This document shows positions 41,012 through 49,643 of a DNA stretch of 64,000 bases, piece after piece. The stretch is taken from NCBI GenBank assembly GCA_947472765.1, contig CANJCM010000010.1:22432-86431 (forward strand), given 5' to 3'. How positions within the stretch are numbered: position 1 is the first letter of the stretch; each line of letters begins with the position of its first letter. The translations under genes and the position numbers were made by a program. Under the pieces are notes generated by a model. The model ran no database searches. It saw only the letters and a list, made by a program, of their open reading frames with translations, and had not been told where the DNA came from. This DNA is from Opitutia bacterium. GTDB lineage: Bacteria > Verrucomicrobiota > Verrucomicrobiia > Opitutales > Opitutaceae.

Positions 41012-42691
41012 ATGCAATTGAAAATCGCCCGGTCACCTTTCCTCGCTCCGCTGCTTGCCGGCATCGCGGCGCTTCTGCCTTCGCTCGCCTGCGGCGCCGA
41101 CACCGCCCGGCCGCCGCGCGATTTCTATTTCCCCTCCACGGGCGTGCACGTCGAGGGCCAGGCGCTGCTGCTCGCGATCGACGACCAGCTCCTGCCGCTG
41201 CGCGAGAACATGGTCGAGTATCTGTCGAAGCCCGCCGTCCGCGCCGAGCCGGTGCTGTCACCGAGCAAGGACGACCCGCTGGCTCCCGATCAAGTTGCCG
41301 CCCACTTCTACGGCGCGGTTATTCAGGACGGCGGCAAATTTCGGATGTGGTATTACCCGGTGGGGTTGAGTGAACCAGGTGACGCGCGGAAGGCGGACCT
41401 CAAGAAAGTGACGCAGGGCCCGGTCTGCTACGCCGAGAGCACGGATGGCATTCACTGGACGAAGCCCGTGCTCGACCAGCTCGAGTTTAAGGGCAGCAAG
41501 CACAACAACGCCGTCGCGCTGCCCGACGAAAAGATCGAGGGCGTGCACGTCATCAAGGACGAGAGCGACCCCAACCCCGCGCGCCGCTACAAGATGGTCT
41601 ACAATGCCCACGACGGAAACACGTGGGTCTTCCGCACCGCGGTGAGCGCCGACGCCGTCCACTGGAAGGCCGCACCCGAGTTCGCGATCCGGAATTTCCT
41701 CGAGACCGCTTCCCTCTACAAATTCAACAACTACTACTTCGTCCAGGGCCAGCGCCTGCTCTTCAGCGAAGGCGGGCACCCGGGCGGACGGCAGGGCCGG
41801 GGCGTGCTCTCGCCCGACTTCGACCGCTGGCTCCCGGGCGACACGCAGGGCTTCTTCCTCCCGGAACCGCTGGATCCCGCGGCGCGCGGCCAGACCAAGC
41901 CGTACGATCAGGTGCACCTCGGCGTCGGCGCGGCGAGCTTCGGCAGCGTGTGCGTCGGCCTCTACGGCATCTGGCACAACCAGCCCGGGGACGAGAACCA
42001 GCAGAAGCAGTGGGGCTGGTTCGGATACGCGAAGATCTCCTGCGACCTCGGGCTCGTGATCAGCAACGACGGCATGCGTTTCCGCGAGCCGGTGAAAGGG
42101 CACCCCTACATCTCGCGCTTCGACGCCCCCGCCACGCCGGCGCCGGGCAAACAGTACCCGACCATCCTGGCCCAGTCGGGCAACGGCATACTCAACGTGG
42201 GCGACGAGACTCGCATCTACTTCGGCCGCTGGCTGAACGCCGAGTACGGCCAGGGCTACAACGGCGAAGTGGCGCTCGCGACGCTGCCGCGGGATCGCTG
42301 GGGCTCGGTCGGACTCTTCCCGGTGCCGCAGAGCCAGGGCGCGGGCACGGGCGGCGCGCCGCGGGCGAACAATGGCCCGGTGCCCGACCGGGGCTTTGTC
42401 TGGTCGGCGCCGATCCGGCTGCCGGCGCAGGGCTGTCAGGTCCTGCTCAACGCCGAGCACACGAAGGGCATGAGTGTCGAGATTTCCGACGAGCGGTTTG
42501 AACTGTTGCCGGATTATTCCGGCGCCAACGCCGGTCGCACGACCCAGGCCTCGGGCCTCGAGTGCGGGGTCACCTGGAGCAAGGCCGCGACCGCCGCGCT
42601 CGGCGGCCGCACCGTGCGCTTCAAGATCAACCTGCAAAAGGACGGCGCCGCCGACCCGCGGCTCTTTGCCGTCTACCTGCGCACCAAATGA
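41012..42691 (+). CDS. Secreted beta-propeller glycosidase-like protein, paralog 4
   Basis: This is a 559-residue exported protein from the ATG at 41012 (signal peptide MQLKIARSPFLAPLLAGIAA). It is the sister of paralog 3: LLLAIDDQLLPLREN, YLSKPAVRAEPVLSPS, FRMWYYPVGL, YAESTDGIHWTKPVLD, EFKGSKHNNAV, RRYKMVYNAH, GHPGGRQGRG and RDRWGSVGLFPVP. A Gly/Ala-rich insert (around SQGAGTGGAPRANNG) separates the propeller from the C-terminal sandwich. Its stop overlaps the start of paralog 5 (ATGA), so the two are probably translationally coupled. The likely role is hydrolysis of the same glycan at another linkage. Confidence 0.75.
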   Translation: MQLKIARSPFLAPLLAGIAALLPSLACGADTARPPRDFYFPSTGVHVEGQALLLAIDDQLLPLRENMVEYLSKPAVRAEPVLSPSKDDPLAPDQVAAHFYGAVIQDGGKFRMWYYPVGLSEPGDARKADLKKVTQGPVCYAESTDGIHWTKPVLDQLEFKGSKHNNAVALPDEKIEGVHVIKDESDPNPARRYKMVYNAHDGNTWVFRTAVSADAVHWKAAPEFAIRNFLETASLYKFNNYYFVQGQRLLFSEGGHPGGRQGRGVLSPDFDRWLPGDTQGFFLPEPLDPAARGQTKPYDQVHLGVGAASFGSVCVGLYGIWHNQPGDENQQKQWGWFGYAKISCDLGLVISNDGMRFREPVKGHPYISRFDAPATPAPGKQYPTILAQSGNGILNVGDETRIYFGRWLNAEYGQGYNGEVALATLPRDRWGSVGLFPVPQSQGAGTGGAPRANNGPVPDRGFVWSAPIRLPAQGCQVLLNAEHTKGMSVEISDERFELLPDYSGANAGRTTQASGLECGVTWSKAATAALGGRTVRFKINLQKDGAADPRLFAVYLRTK

Positions 42692-44226
42692 TCACCATGA
42701 CCCGGATCCCGTATCGCGTCATTCTTCTCGTGCTCGCCGGCGCTGCGACGGCGCTGGCCCAGGGCGACAAGGCCGAACAGGAACTCGCCGCGGACGCGCT
42801 CCTCCTGCGGCCGGGTGAGCACCAGTTGTTTCTCGATGACTTTGTGATCGGCGACCTGAACCAGGTCACCCGGGTGATCCACCAGCCCAAGAAGTACGAT
42901 GGCAACCCGATCGTTCGGGCCGATCTTCCGACTGATGGCCCGGCGATCCAGTTGCGCGATGCCCCGGTGTGGGATGAGCAGGAAAAAGTCTGGAAGCTGT
43001 GGTACATGCGCTTCGGCACCGACGGCAACGGCGCCGGCGGATCCGGCTATGCGCGCTCCAAGGACGGTCTCGTGTGGGAAAAGCCGGTGCTCGGCCTCGT
43101 CGAGAGCCACGGCAGCCGGAACAACAATTTGATTCTCGTCCGCGGCGAACCCACCGCCTTCACGCAGCACGTCATCCTCGATCCGAGTGCGCCGCCCGAG
43201 CGTCGTTACAAGGGCATGATTGGTCCCAAGGGACGGCAGCCGATCGTCTCGGCCGATGGCTTCACCTTCACCAAGCTCGCGGTGCCGTCCATCCCGAGCC
43301 AGGACGAGTCGCACCTCAACTGGGACGAGGCGACCGGGCAGTACATCTTCACCGTGAAGCACGGCGGCCCGTTCGGCCGTTCCGTGTATCTCAGTCTCAG
43401 TCGCGACTTCGAGCACTGGTCGAAACCCGAGCTAATCTATCACGCGGACGCCCAGGACCAGGTCCTCGGCGCAGAGTACATGCGCGAGGTGCAGGCGAAC
43501 GCGAAACTCTGGCGCCCGACGATCAACCGGCCGGACGAGTACAACGTCGAGATCTACAACATGGCGGTGTTCCGCTACGAAGGCCTCTACATCGGCCTGC
43601 CGAATTATTTCGAATCGAGCGGACGCATCCCACCGCCGCGCGGCAACCAGGACGGCATCAACTCACCGAAGCTCGCGAGCAGCCGGGATCTCCGGGCCTG
43701 GACCCGCGTCGGCGATCGCTCGCACTTCCTCCCGATCTCCGAAATGGGACCCGGCGTGCTCGACACGGGCCAGATCATGGCGTCGTCGCACCCGATCCGC
43801 CGCGGGGACGAACTGTGGTTCTATTACTCCGGCATCGACGTGCGCCACCGGCCGAACATGCCCCGCGTCGTGGATGAATATCATGGCGCCATCCATCTCG
43901 CGAAGCTCCGGGTCGATGGCTTTGTCTCCATCGATGCGGGCGACCGCGCGGGATTCGTAGACACCCGGCCTCTGCGACTCGAAGGCGGACACCTCTGGGT
44001 AAACGCGACGGCGGGCGGTGAGATTCGCGCCGAGATCACCGGGCCCGATGGCCGGACGCCGCTGCCCGGCTGGGAGGCGGGAGCGTGCACGCCGGTGAAG
44101 GGCGATCAGGTTCGGGCCGAGCTGCGGTGGGCCGGGAAGAATCTGACGGAGCTGGCCGGCCAGCGGGTGCGGGTGCGGTTTCACCTGAAGAACGCGTCCC
44201 TCTATTCCTTCTGGATCGAGCGATGA
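42688..44226 (+). CDS. Secreted beta-propeller glycosidase-like protein, paralog 5
   Basis: This is a 512-residue protein with starts possible at 42688 or 42697 and a signal peptide ending in ALAQ. It has HQLFLDDFVIGDLNQV, WKLWYMRFG, YARSKDGLVWEKPVLG, SHGSRNNNLI and RRYKGMIGPKG. It also has long propeller strands with DEYNVEIYNMAVFRYEGLY and SSHPIRRGDELWFYYSG. It is the most divergent of the five, lacking the LSKP block. The C-terminal sandwich (EIRAEITGPDGRTPLPGWE to RVRFHLKNASLYSFWI) is again present. It overlaps both neighbours by four bases. Confidence 0.75.
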   Translation: MITMTRIPYRVILLVLAGAATALAQGDKAEQELAADALLLRPGEHQLFLDDFVIGDLNQVTRVIHQPKKYDGNPIVRADLPTDGPAIQLRDAPVWDEQEKVWKLWYMRFGTDGNGAGGSGYARSKDGLVWEKPVLGLVESHGSRNNNLILVRGEPTAFTQHVILDPSAPPERRYKGMIGPKGRQPIVSADGFTFTKLAVPSIPSQDESHLNWDEATGQYIFTVKHGGPFGRSVYLSLSRDFEHWSKPELIYHADAQDQVLGAEYMREVQANAKLWRPTINRPDEYNVEIYNMAVFRYEGLYIGLPNYFESSGRIPPPRGNQDGINSPKLASSRDLRAWTRVGDRSHFLPISEMGPGVLDTGQIMASSHPIRRGDELWFYYSGIDVRHRPNMPRVVDEYHGAIHLAKLRVDGFVSIDAGDRAGFVDTRPLRLEGGHLWVNATAGGEIRAEITGPDGRTPLPGWEAGACTPVKGDQVRAELRWAGKNLTELAGQRVRVRFHLKNASLYSFWIER

Positions 44227-46388
44227 AGTCCCGGCGCTGCAACCGGCCGGCGGCGTTGGGAGCGGCGTGGCTGTTGCTGGCGGTCGCGCTGCGCGGCGGG
44301 GTTGCGCCGGAACCCGCGATCCCGCTGACGATCATGCCGTTTCAGACGGCGACCTTCGTCGGCGATCCGGAGGCTGCAGCGCAGATCAACGCCTACGCGG
44401 AATTCGCCGCCCGGACGCTGTATTGGACGGACACCCCGCGCGCACCCGTGGTGCTGGGCGGCCAGACCATCAAGGGAACCCTGCTCCCGTTCATCGACGA
44501 GTGGCGCGGCTTGCGGCCGCGCAGCGCGTCCACCGGGGAGATGGTGCGGAATCTCGTCGGCGAGGCGTACCGTGCGCTCACCGGGCCCAGACTCGCGCGC
44601 ATCACGCTCGGCGCGGAGACGATCGTCGCCCCGCCCGCCGCCCTGGATGTTCTTGCCGGAGATTCCGCGGATGCGGAAATCCCGTTGCTGCTCGAGAACA
44701 CGCGGCCTGAGCCCGCCACGGTGATCCTCGGGCCAACCTCGAATGAATCGCCGCAGCTTACCCTTACGCTGGCCGCCGGCGAAACGCGGGGCGTGTTCCT
44801 GACGCTGCCGGTCCGCGCCTCGGCTGATGTTGTGGCCGGTGTGGTGACGGTGAACGGGAAGACGCGGCCATTCGAATTCAAGTTCCAGCGCCACGCGCGC
44901 GGATCGCTCGCGCTGGAAGTGCGGGACGAGAACGGGGCGATCACGCCGGCCCGGGTTTACCTGACGGGACCAGACCGGCGGGCTTACGCCCCGGCCGACG
45001 CGATGCACCGCGTGGTCAGCGGCGAGGCCGGCCAGCCGTTTGCGGGCGAACCGTATTTTTATACCGGCGGCCGCTCGAACATGGAGGTGCCCTGCGGCGA
45101 CGTCGTGGTCGAAGTGGTGAAGGGCTTCGAATACCGGCCGGTGCGGCTGACGGTTCCCGTGGTGGAAGGGAGGCCGGCCACCGCGTCCATCCGGCTCGAA
45201 CGCGTCGCGCGGCTGCAGTCCGAGGGCTGGTTCTCCGGCGACGTGCACGTGCACGCGAATCTCTTTGCCCAGAAGCGGACGACTCCCCGCGACGCCCTGC
45301 TGGTCACCGAGGCCGAGGATCTGAACGTGATGAATCTGCTGCCGTGCAACGATCCGCGCACGGCCACGATCACGGACCGGCAATATTTCACCGGCGGGCC
45401 CGATCCCGTTTCGACGCCCAACCGCGTCCTGTACTTCAACGAGGAGATGCGGAACGACATCTACGGGCACGTCGGCTTCCTCAACTTGAAGAAATTCGTC
45501 GAGCCCGCCTACTTCGGCTGGCCGCATTCGCCCTTTCCCTACGACGTGCCCGGCAATTTCCCGCAGGCCGCCCAGGCGAAGGCGCAGGGAGGGATCGTGA
45601 CGTACGTGCACCCGGCGCTGCCGAGCGAATTTCCCGTCGATATCGCGCTCGGCCTCGCCGACACGATCGACGTCATGAGCCAGAACGCCGAGGACTTGCC
45701 GACGGCGTACTGGTACCGGCTGCTCAACTGCGGCTTTCGCTGCCCGATTTCCGCGGGCACCGACTCGTTCCTTAACATCCCCGTGCACTTGGTCCCCGGG
45801 GCCGGCCGGCTCTACGTGAAGGTCAACGGTCCCTTCAGCTACCAAGGGTGGATCGACGGATTTCGCGCCGGGCGCAGTTTCGCGAGCAACGGTCCGCTGC
45901 TGCGCTTCACGGTGGAGGGACAGGAGCCGGGCGGCGAACTCACCGCCACGGGCCCGCGGGAAGTCACGGTCGAGGGTTCCGCCTCGTCGATCGTGCCGAT
46001 GGAGGCCCTCGAGCTGGTGGTGAATGGCCAGACGGTGCGGCGGTGGGCCGCGGGCGCCGATCCGATGCACGCGCGCTTTTCCGAGAAGATCGTGATCGAC
46101 CGCTCAAGCTGGATCGCGCTGCGGGTGCGCGGCTCCGGCCACCGGCTGGCACCGAATGATCGCGAGGTCTATGCGCACACTTCACCCGTCTACGTCACGG
46201 TGGCGGGAGGGAAGATCGCGTCGCGGGACGACGCCCGGTTCTTCATCGAGCAAATCGACGCACTCATCGGGAAAATGGACACGCGCGGGAACTTCGAACG
46301 GCGGGAGCAGCGTGACACCATCGTCGCGAAATTCCGCGAGGCGCAGGCGATTTACCGCAGCATCGCGGCGGCCGCCCCCAGCCCATGA
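44223..46388 (+). CDS. CehA/McbA-like PHP-type metallohydrolase, exported
   Basis: This 721-residue protein has a signal peptide (about 1-26). The first ~330 residues are beta-rich, including a segment like a carboxypeptidase-regulatory domain (SLALEVRDENGAITPARVYL). The PHP-like catalytic part starts at GWFSGDVHVHANLF (H-x-H), continues with LLVTEAEDLNVMNL and GIVTYVHPALP, and ends with ISAGTDSFLN, the expected metal-ligand order of the CehA/McbA group. Known members act on carbaryl-type esters or phosphoesters, but most are uncharacterised. In this operon it may remove an ester, sulfate or phosphate decoration. It overlaps both neighbours by four bases. Confidence 0.8.
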   Translation: MKSRRCNRPAALGAAWLLLAVALRGGVAPEPAIPLTIMPFQTATFVGDPEAAAQINAYAEFAARTLYWTDTPRAPVVLGGQTIKGTLLPFIDEWRGLRPRSASTGEMVRNLVGEAYRALTGPRLARITLGAETIVAPPAALDVLAGDSADAEIPLLLENTRPEPATVILGPTSNESPQLTLTLAAGETRGVFLTLPVRASADVVAGVVTVNGKTRPFEFKFQRHARGSLALEVRDENGAITPARVYLTGPDRRAYAPADAMHRVVSGEAGQPFAGEPYFYTGGRSNMEVPCGDVVVEVVKGFEYRPVRLTVPVVEGRPATASIRLERVARLQSEGWFSGDVHVHANLFAQKRTTPRDALLVTEAEDLNVMNLLPCNDPRTATITDRQYFTGGPDPVSTPNRVLYFNEEMRNDIYGHVGFLNLKKFVEPAYFGWPHSPFPYDVPGNFPQAAQAKAQGGIVTYVHPALPSEFPVDIALGLADTIDVMSQNAEDLPTAYWYRLLNCGFRCPISAGTDSFLNIPVHLVPGAGRLYVKVNGPFSYQGWIDGFRAGRSFASNGPLLRFTVEGQEPGGELTATGPREVTVEGSASSIVPMEALELVVNGQTVRRWAAGADPMHARFSEKIVIDRSSWIALRVRGSGHRLAPNDREVYAHTSPVYVTVAGGKIASRDDARFFIEQIDALIGKMDTRGNFERREQRDTIVAKFREAQAIYRSIAAAAPSP

Positions 46389-47632
46389 GCAACGTCGCAC
46401 CGGCCAGGATGATCGAGCCCGCGGTCGATCGACGGAATGGCAACATTTTCGCGATCACGCAGCTGCTGACGTATTTTTCCGCGCCGGTGTTGTATGTGGG
46501 CGTCGTGCAGGCCGCGTTCTGCGACAAGCTCGGCGCGAGCGCGACGGTCGCCAACCTGCCGAACTCGACGTACCTGCTCGGCGCGGTGATCCCGTTGTTT
46601 TGCGCCTGGCTTTTCCCGTCCCGGCTCGAGCAGCAGATCGTAAAGTACAGCTACGCCATCCTCGCGGCGACGATGCTGCTCGTCTGTGCCGTCGTGTTCC
46701 TGCCCGCCCCGTCGTGGCTGCGGATCACGGTGGTCATCGGGCAGGGCCTCCTGCTCGGGGTGCTCAACAGCGTCATCAACATCTACCTCCTCAAGTGTCT
46801 CGCGCGCGGCACGACCGAGACCGGTCGGGCCCGCTCGCTGAAGTATGCGTTTGGCATCGGACCGGTGGCGGCGGTCCTCGGCTCCCTCAGCGCCCAGTTG
46901 CTCCTCTCGGACAAGGTCCCCGGCATCGTTTACCCGTATAATTTCGGGCTGCTCTACCTAGTGGCGCTGCCGTGCATGCTGCTTTGCGCCTGGCTCATGC
47001 GCGGCTTCCGGCTCGTCGACGTGCCGGACGAGCGCGCGCCGGCTTTCCTCGATTTCCTGCGGAGCAGCGCGCGCAATTTTGTCGCGGACCGCCGGCTCGT
47101 CATCGCCTGGATCGCCTACCTGCTTTGGTACTGCACCCTCGGCGGGTTGACGAACCTTTCGCTCTACACGCGGGAGGCGGTGGGTCGTTCGCCGCTGGAG
47201 CTCGCCGGCCTCGTGATGGCGCTGCGCTTCGGCTTCAAGTCGATCGCGGGCTTCGGCCTCGGTACGATTGCCGCCCGCTATGGGGCGCGCACCGCGATGC
47301 TCGGCACGGTCGTCTTCATCGGACTCGGGATGGCGTGGCCGTTTTTCTCGTGGGGCTATGGATATCTCGGCGCGTTCGGCTTCATGGGCGCGGGCGAACT
47401 CGGCGGCGTCTATTTCGTCAATTACGTCATCTCGATTTCCAATCCCGCCCACACCACCCGCAACCTCGCGCTGCTGTCCCTCGTGGGCCCCGTGAGTTCG
47501 TTCGCGCCGGCCCTGCATGGCAGCCTGACGGACGCCTTCGGATTCAACGCCAGCTTCACGTTCGGCGTGACCTGCGCGTCCGCGGCTATCGTCCTCCTGC
47601 TTCGCACCCGTGGCGGAGAACAGAAAGTGTAG
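46385..47632 (+). CDS. MFS transporter
   Basis: This 415-residue membrane protein has about 12 hydrophobic segments. It contains the stretch RGTTETGRARSLKYAFGIGP between helices and resembles a small MFS group common near carbohydrate genes in Verrucomicrobia and Planctomycetes. It is the last gene of the amidohydrolase/DapA/propeller operon, overlapping the CehA-like gene by four bases (ATGA). It would move the product of the periplasmic enzymes across the inner membrane. Its TAG stop lies at the very edge of a REP-like element. Confidence 0.85.
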   Translation: MSNVAPARMIEPAVDRRNGNIFAITQLLTYFSAPVLYVGVVQAAFCDKLGASATVANLPNSTYLLGAVIPLFCAWLFPSRLEQQIVKYSYAILAATMLLVCAVVFLPAPSWLRITVVIGQGLLLGVLNSVINIYLLKCLARGTTETGRARSLKYAFGIGPVAAVLGSLSAQLLLSDKVPGIVYPYNFGLLYLVALPCMLLCAWLMRGFRLVDVPDERAPAFLDFLRSSARNFVADRRLVIAWIAYLLWYCTLGGLTNLSLYTREAVGRSPLELAGLVMALRFGFKSIAGFGLGTIAARYGARTAMLGTVVFIGLGMAWPFFSWGYGYLGAFGFMGAGELGGVYFVNYVISISNPAHTTRNLALLSLVGPVSSFAPALHGSLTDAFGFNASFTFGVTCASAAIVLLLRTRGGEQKV

Positions 47633-47712
47633 GGCCGGCGCTCGCCGCCGGGCCTTACTCGCCATTCGAAAGTCGGCCATGAGATCGGCCTGCCGACGAG
47701 CGGCAGCCCTAC
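47629..47712. repeat. REP-like element, second family
   Basis: GTAGGGCCGGCGCTCGCCGC at 47629 and GCCGACGAGCGGCAGCCCTAC ending at 47712 face each other. Each has an internal CG-rich hairpin around GCTCGC/GCGAGC-type centres. A related single unit lies at 61736-61764. It sits between the convergent MFS and alpha/beta-hydrolase genes and may stop transcription from both sides. Confidence 0.65.
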
Positions 47713-47764
47713 AACGCACGCTGGAATGCCGGTTCATCCCGAGGACACCGGCGACCAAAAATCC

Positions 47765-48598
47765 CTACCGCGCCGCGCGAAACTGCTCGAGCAGCCACGC
47801 GGCGAGAAGCTTGTGATCCTGCTCCGTGCTCCGGTGGCCGGGCACGGAGTTCACGATGAGTTCCACGGGAATTTTCGCGGCATCCGCCGGCGCCGCTGCG
47901 ACGAGGGCGCGGCTGAAGGCAATGGCCGCTTCGGTGTCCACGCGCGTGTCGAGATTGCCAATGCTGATCCACGCGGGCCGGCCGACGAGACGGGGAACGA
48001 GGGTCTTCAACGCAAGCGCGTCCGCCGCTTTCGGTTGCGTCGCGTCCTTGAATTCGCGGAGCGCGCGCAGTTCGGTCACGGGGGAAATCCCGCCGACGCA
48101 GCGGATGCGCGGTTCGGCCGCGGCGAAGTGAAACGCCAGGAATCCACCGCGCGAAGTGCCCACCGCCGCCACGCGTGCCGGGTCCGTCCGCTTCTCCTGG
48201 ATCAGGTGATCGAGCACCGCCCGCGATTTCGCGACGAAACCCGCCACCAGATCCCGCCCGTGATCCAGGCGCCACTGCCAGGCAACCAGATCCTTGGGCT
48301 CATCGGCCTGGTGATCCTCGCCGTGCGCCGGCGCGTCCAGGATCACGCCGAGAAATCCGTGTGGCACGAGGAGCCGCGCCACCTCGGTGTAGAGCTTTTC
48401 CCGCATCGCCGTCTCGATGTCGCCCTGGAAGACGAAGAGCGTCGGCGCGGGTCCGCCTTTGCTTTCGCCGATGACCGCGTAACGCGTTCCATCCGCCAGC
48501 CGCTCGACCCGCAGGTCGGTCGTGTTCGCGGGGACCTCCGCCGCCTGGAAACTGATCAGCGATCCGAAGAACAGAATCAGGGACAGCGTGGCGCGCAT
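47765..48598 (-). CDS. Secreted alpha/beta hydrolase (prolyl-oligopeptidase/dienelactone-like)
   Basis: This 277-residue protein has a signal peptide (MRATLSLILFFGSLISFQAA). The nucleophile elbow is GTSRGG (about residue 150), the acid is Asp in GNLDTRVDT and the base is His in PGHRS near the C-terminus. FVFQGDIETAM and LDAPAHGEDH fit the oxyanion and entry loops. It is a probable periplasmic esterase, perhaps removing acyl groups from a sugar. It is the last gene of the DeoR-headed minus-strand operon, 40 bases after the NHL-protein gene. Confidence 0.85.
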   Translation of the reverse strand: MRATLSLILFFGSLISFQAAEVPANTTDLRVERLADGTRYAVIGESKGGPAPTLFVFQGDIETAMREKLYTEVARLLVPHGFLGVILDAPAHGEDHQADEPKDLVAWQWRLDHGRDLVAGFVAKSRAVLDHLIQEKRTDPARVAAVGTSRGGFLAFHFAAAEPRIRCVGGISPVTELRALREFKDATQPKAADALALKTLVPRLVGRPAWISIGNLDTRVDTEAAIAFSRALVAAAPADAAKIPVELIVNSVPGHRSTEQDHKLLAAWLLEQFRAAR

Positions 48599-48638
48599 GG
48601 GAGGAGGTTGCTTTCGAGGTCGGGAATTCGACCGGCGG

Positions 48639-49631
48639 TCAGCGTGCCGCTGCGCCGATGAAGCGTTTCTGGGCGCCGCTGCCTTCGGGTCCGGGCCGCG
48701 GCACGGAATACCGCTGCTCCGGCTTCGGTCCGTCGACGCGCCAGATGTCGCCGGTCTCGGCGATGTAGACGCTGCCGTCGCGCCCGGTGGCGACCCCGTG
48801 GGGATAAATGAACTCGCCGGGTTGCGCCCAGACGTCGAGGACGCGTCCGTTCCGGTCGAGCCGCAGCACCGCGTTGTCGATGCCGCACGAGGCGTAGATC
48901 ATTCCGTCGGCGCCGGCGTGCAGCCCGTCGACCGAGTGCAGTCCGGGCCACACCGCGAGGATCCGGCCCGACTCATCGAAGACCTGGATGCGATCGTTCT
49001 CCCGGTCCGAAACGTAGAGCCGGCCTTCGGCGTCGCGGGTGATCATGTGCGGCGTATGGAACTGTCCCGGCTCCACGCCGCGTTCGCCCCACGCCGAGAT
49101 GAACTGGCCGCGCGCATCGAAGTGGACGACCCGCGAGTTGCCGTACCCGTCGGTCACGTAGATGTGCCCGTTCGGGAACACGCAGATCTGCGTCGGCTGG
49201 TTGAAGTGCGTCGCGTCGGTCCCGCCGACTCCATCCACGCCCAGCGTCATGAGCAACTCGCCCTCGGGGCTGAACTTCATCACGAGGTGACGCCCCACGT
49301 CGGTCACCCAGAGATTATCCCACGGATCGACGTGCAAGCCATGCATCCAGTAGCGGGTGGCGATCGGGATCGGCACCGGGCCGCGCAGATCGTAGGCGGT
49401 GGTGCGCTGCATGTGCGCGGCGCCGATTTCGCGATCGAGCGTGCCATCCGGCTTGAGGCGCAGCAGCGGCCGGTCGCCGCGATGCGCGAGATAGACGAAG
49501 CCGCGCGAGTCCTCCGCGAGGCCGACGACGCGGTCCAGGACGATGGACGCCGGCAGGGCCGGCCAGTCCGGCACGCGCTGGAACGCCAGCCGGGATCCAT
49601 CAACGAAGCAGGGGGCGCGCAACGGGTTCAT
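48639..49631 (-). CDS. NHL-repeat beta-propeller protein
   Basis: This is a 330-residue protein with about six NHL-type repeats (GFVYLAHRGDRPLLRLKPDG, GHIYVTDGYGNSRVVHFD, GRLYVSDRENDRIQVFDESG, GVATGRDGSVYIAETG). Similar proteins are annotated as peptidyl-alpha-hydroxyglycine alpha-amidating-lyase-like or as SMP-30-like lactonases. The repeats here are closest to the first group. There is no obvious signal peptide, since it starts MNPLRAPCFVDGSRLAFQRV. It follows the MFS gene by 12 bases in the DeoR operon. The role is unknown. Confidence 0.75.
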   Translation of the reverse strand: MNPLRAPCFVDGSRLAFQRVPDWPALPASIVLDRVVGLAEDSRGFVYLAHRGDRPLLRLKPDGTLDREIGAAHMQRTTAYDLRGPVPIPIATRYWMHGLHVDPWDNLWVTDVGRHLVMKFSPEGELLMTLGVDGVGGTDATHFNQPTQICVFPNGHIYVTDGYGNSRVVHFDARGQFISAWGERGVEPGQFHTPHMITRDAEGRLYVSDRENDRIQVFDESGRILAVWPGLHSVDGLHAGADGMIYASCGIDNAVLRLDRNGRVLDVWAQPGEFIYPHGVATGRDGSVYIAETGDIWRVDGPKPEQRYSVPRPGPEGSGAQKRFIGAAAR

Positions 49632-49643
49632 GCGTAGAGGGGG

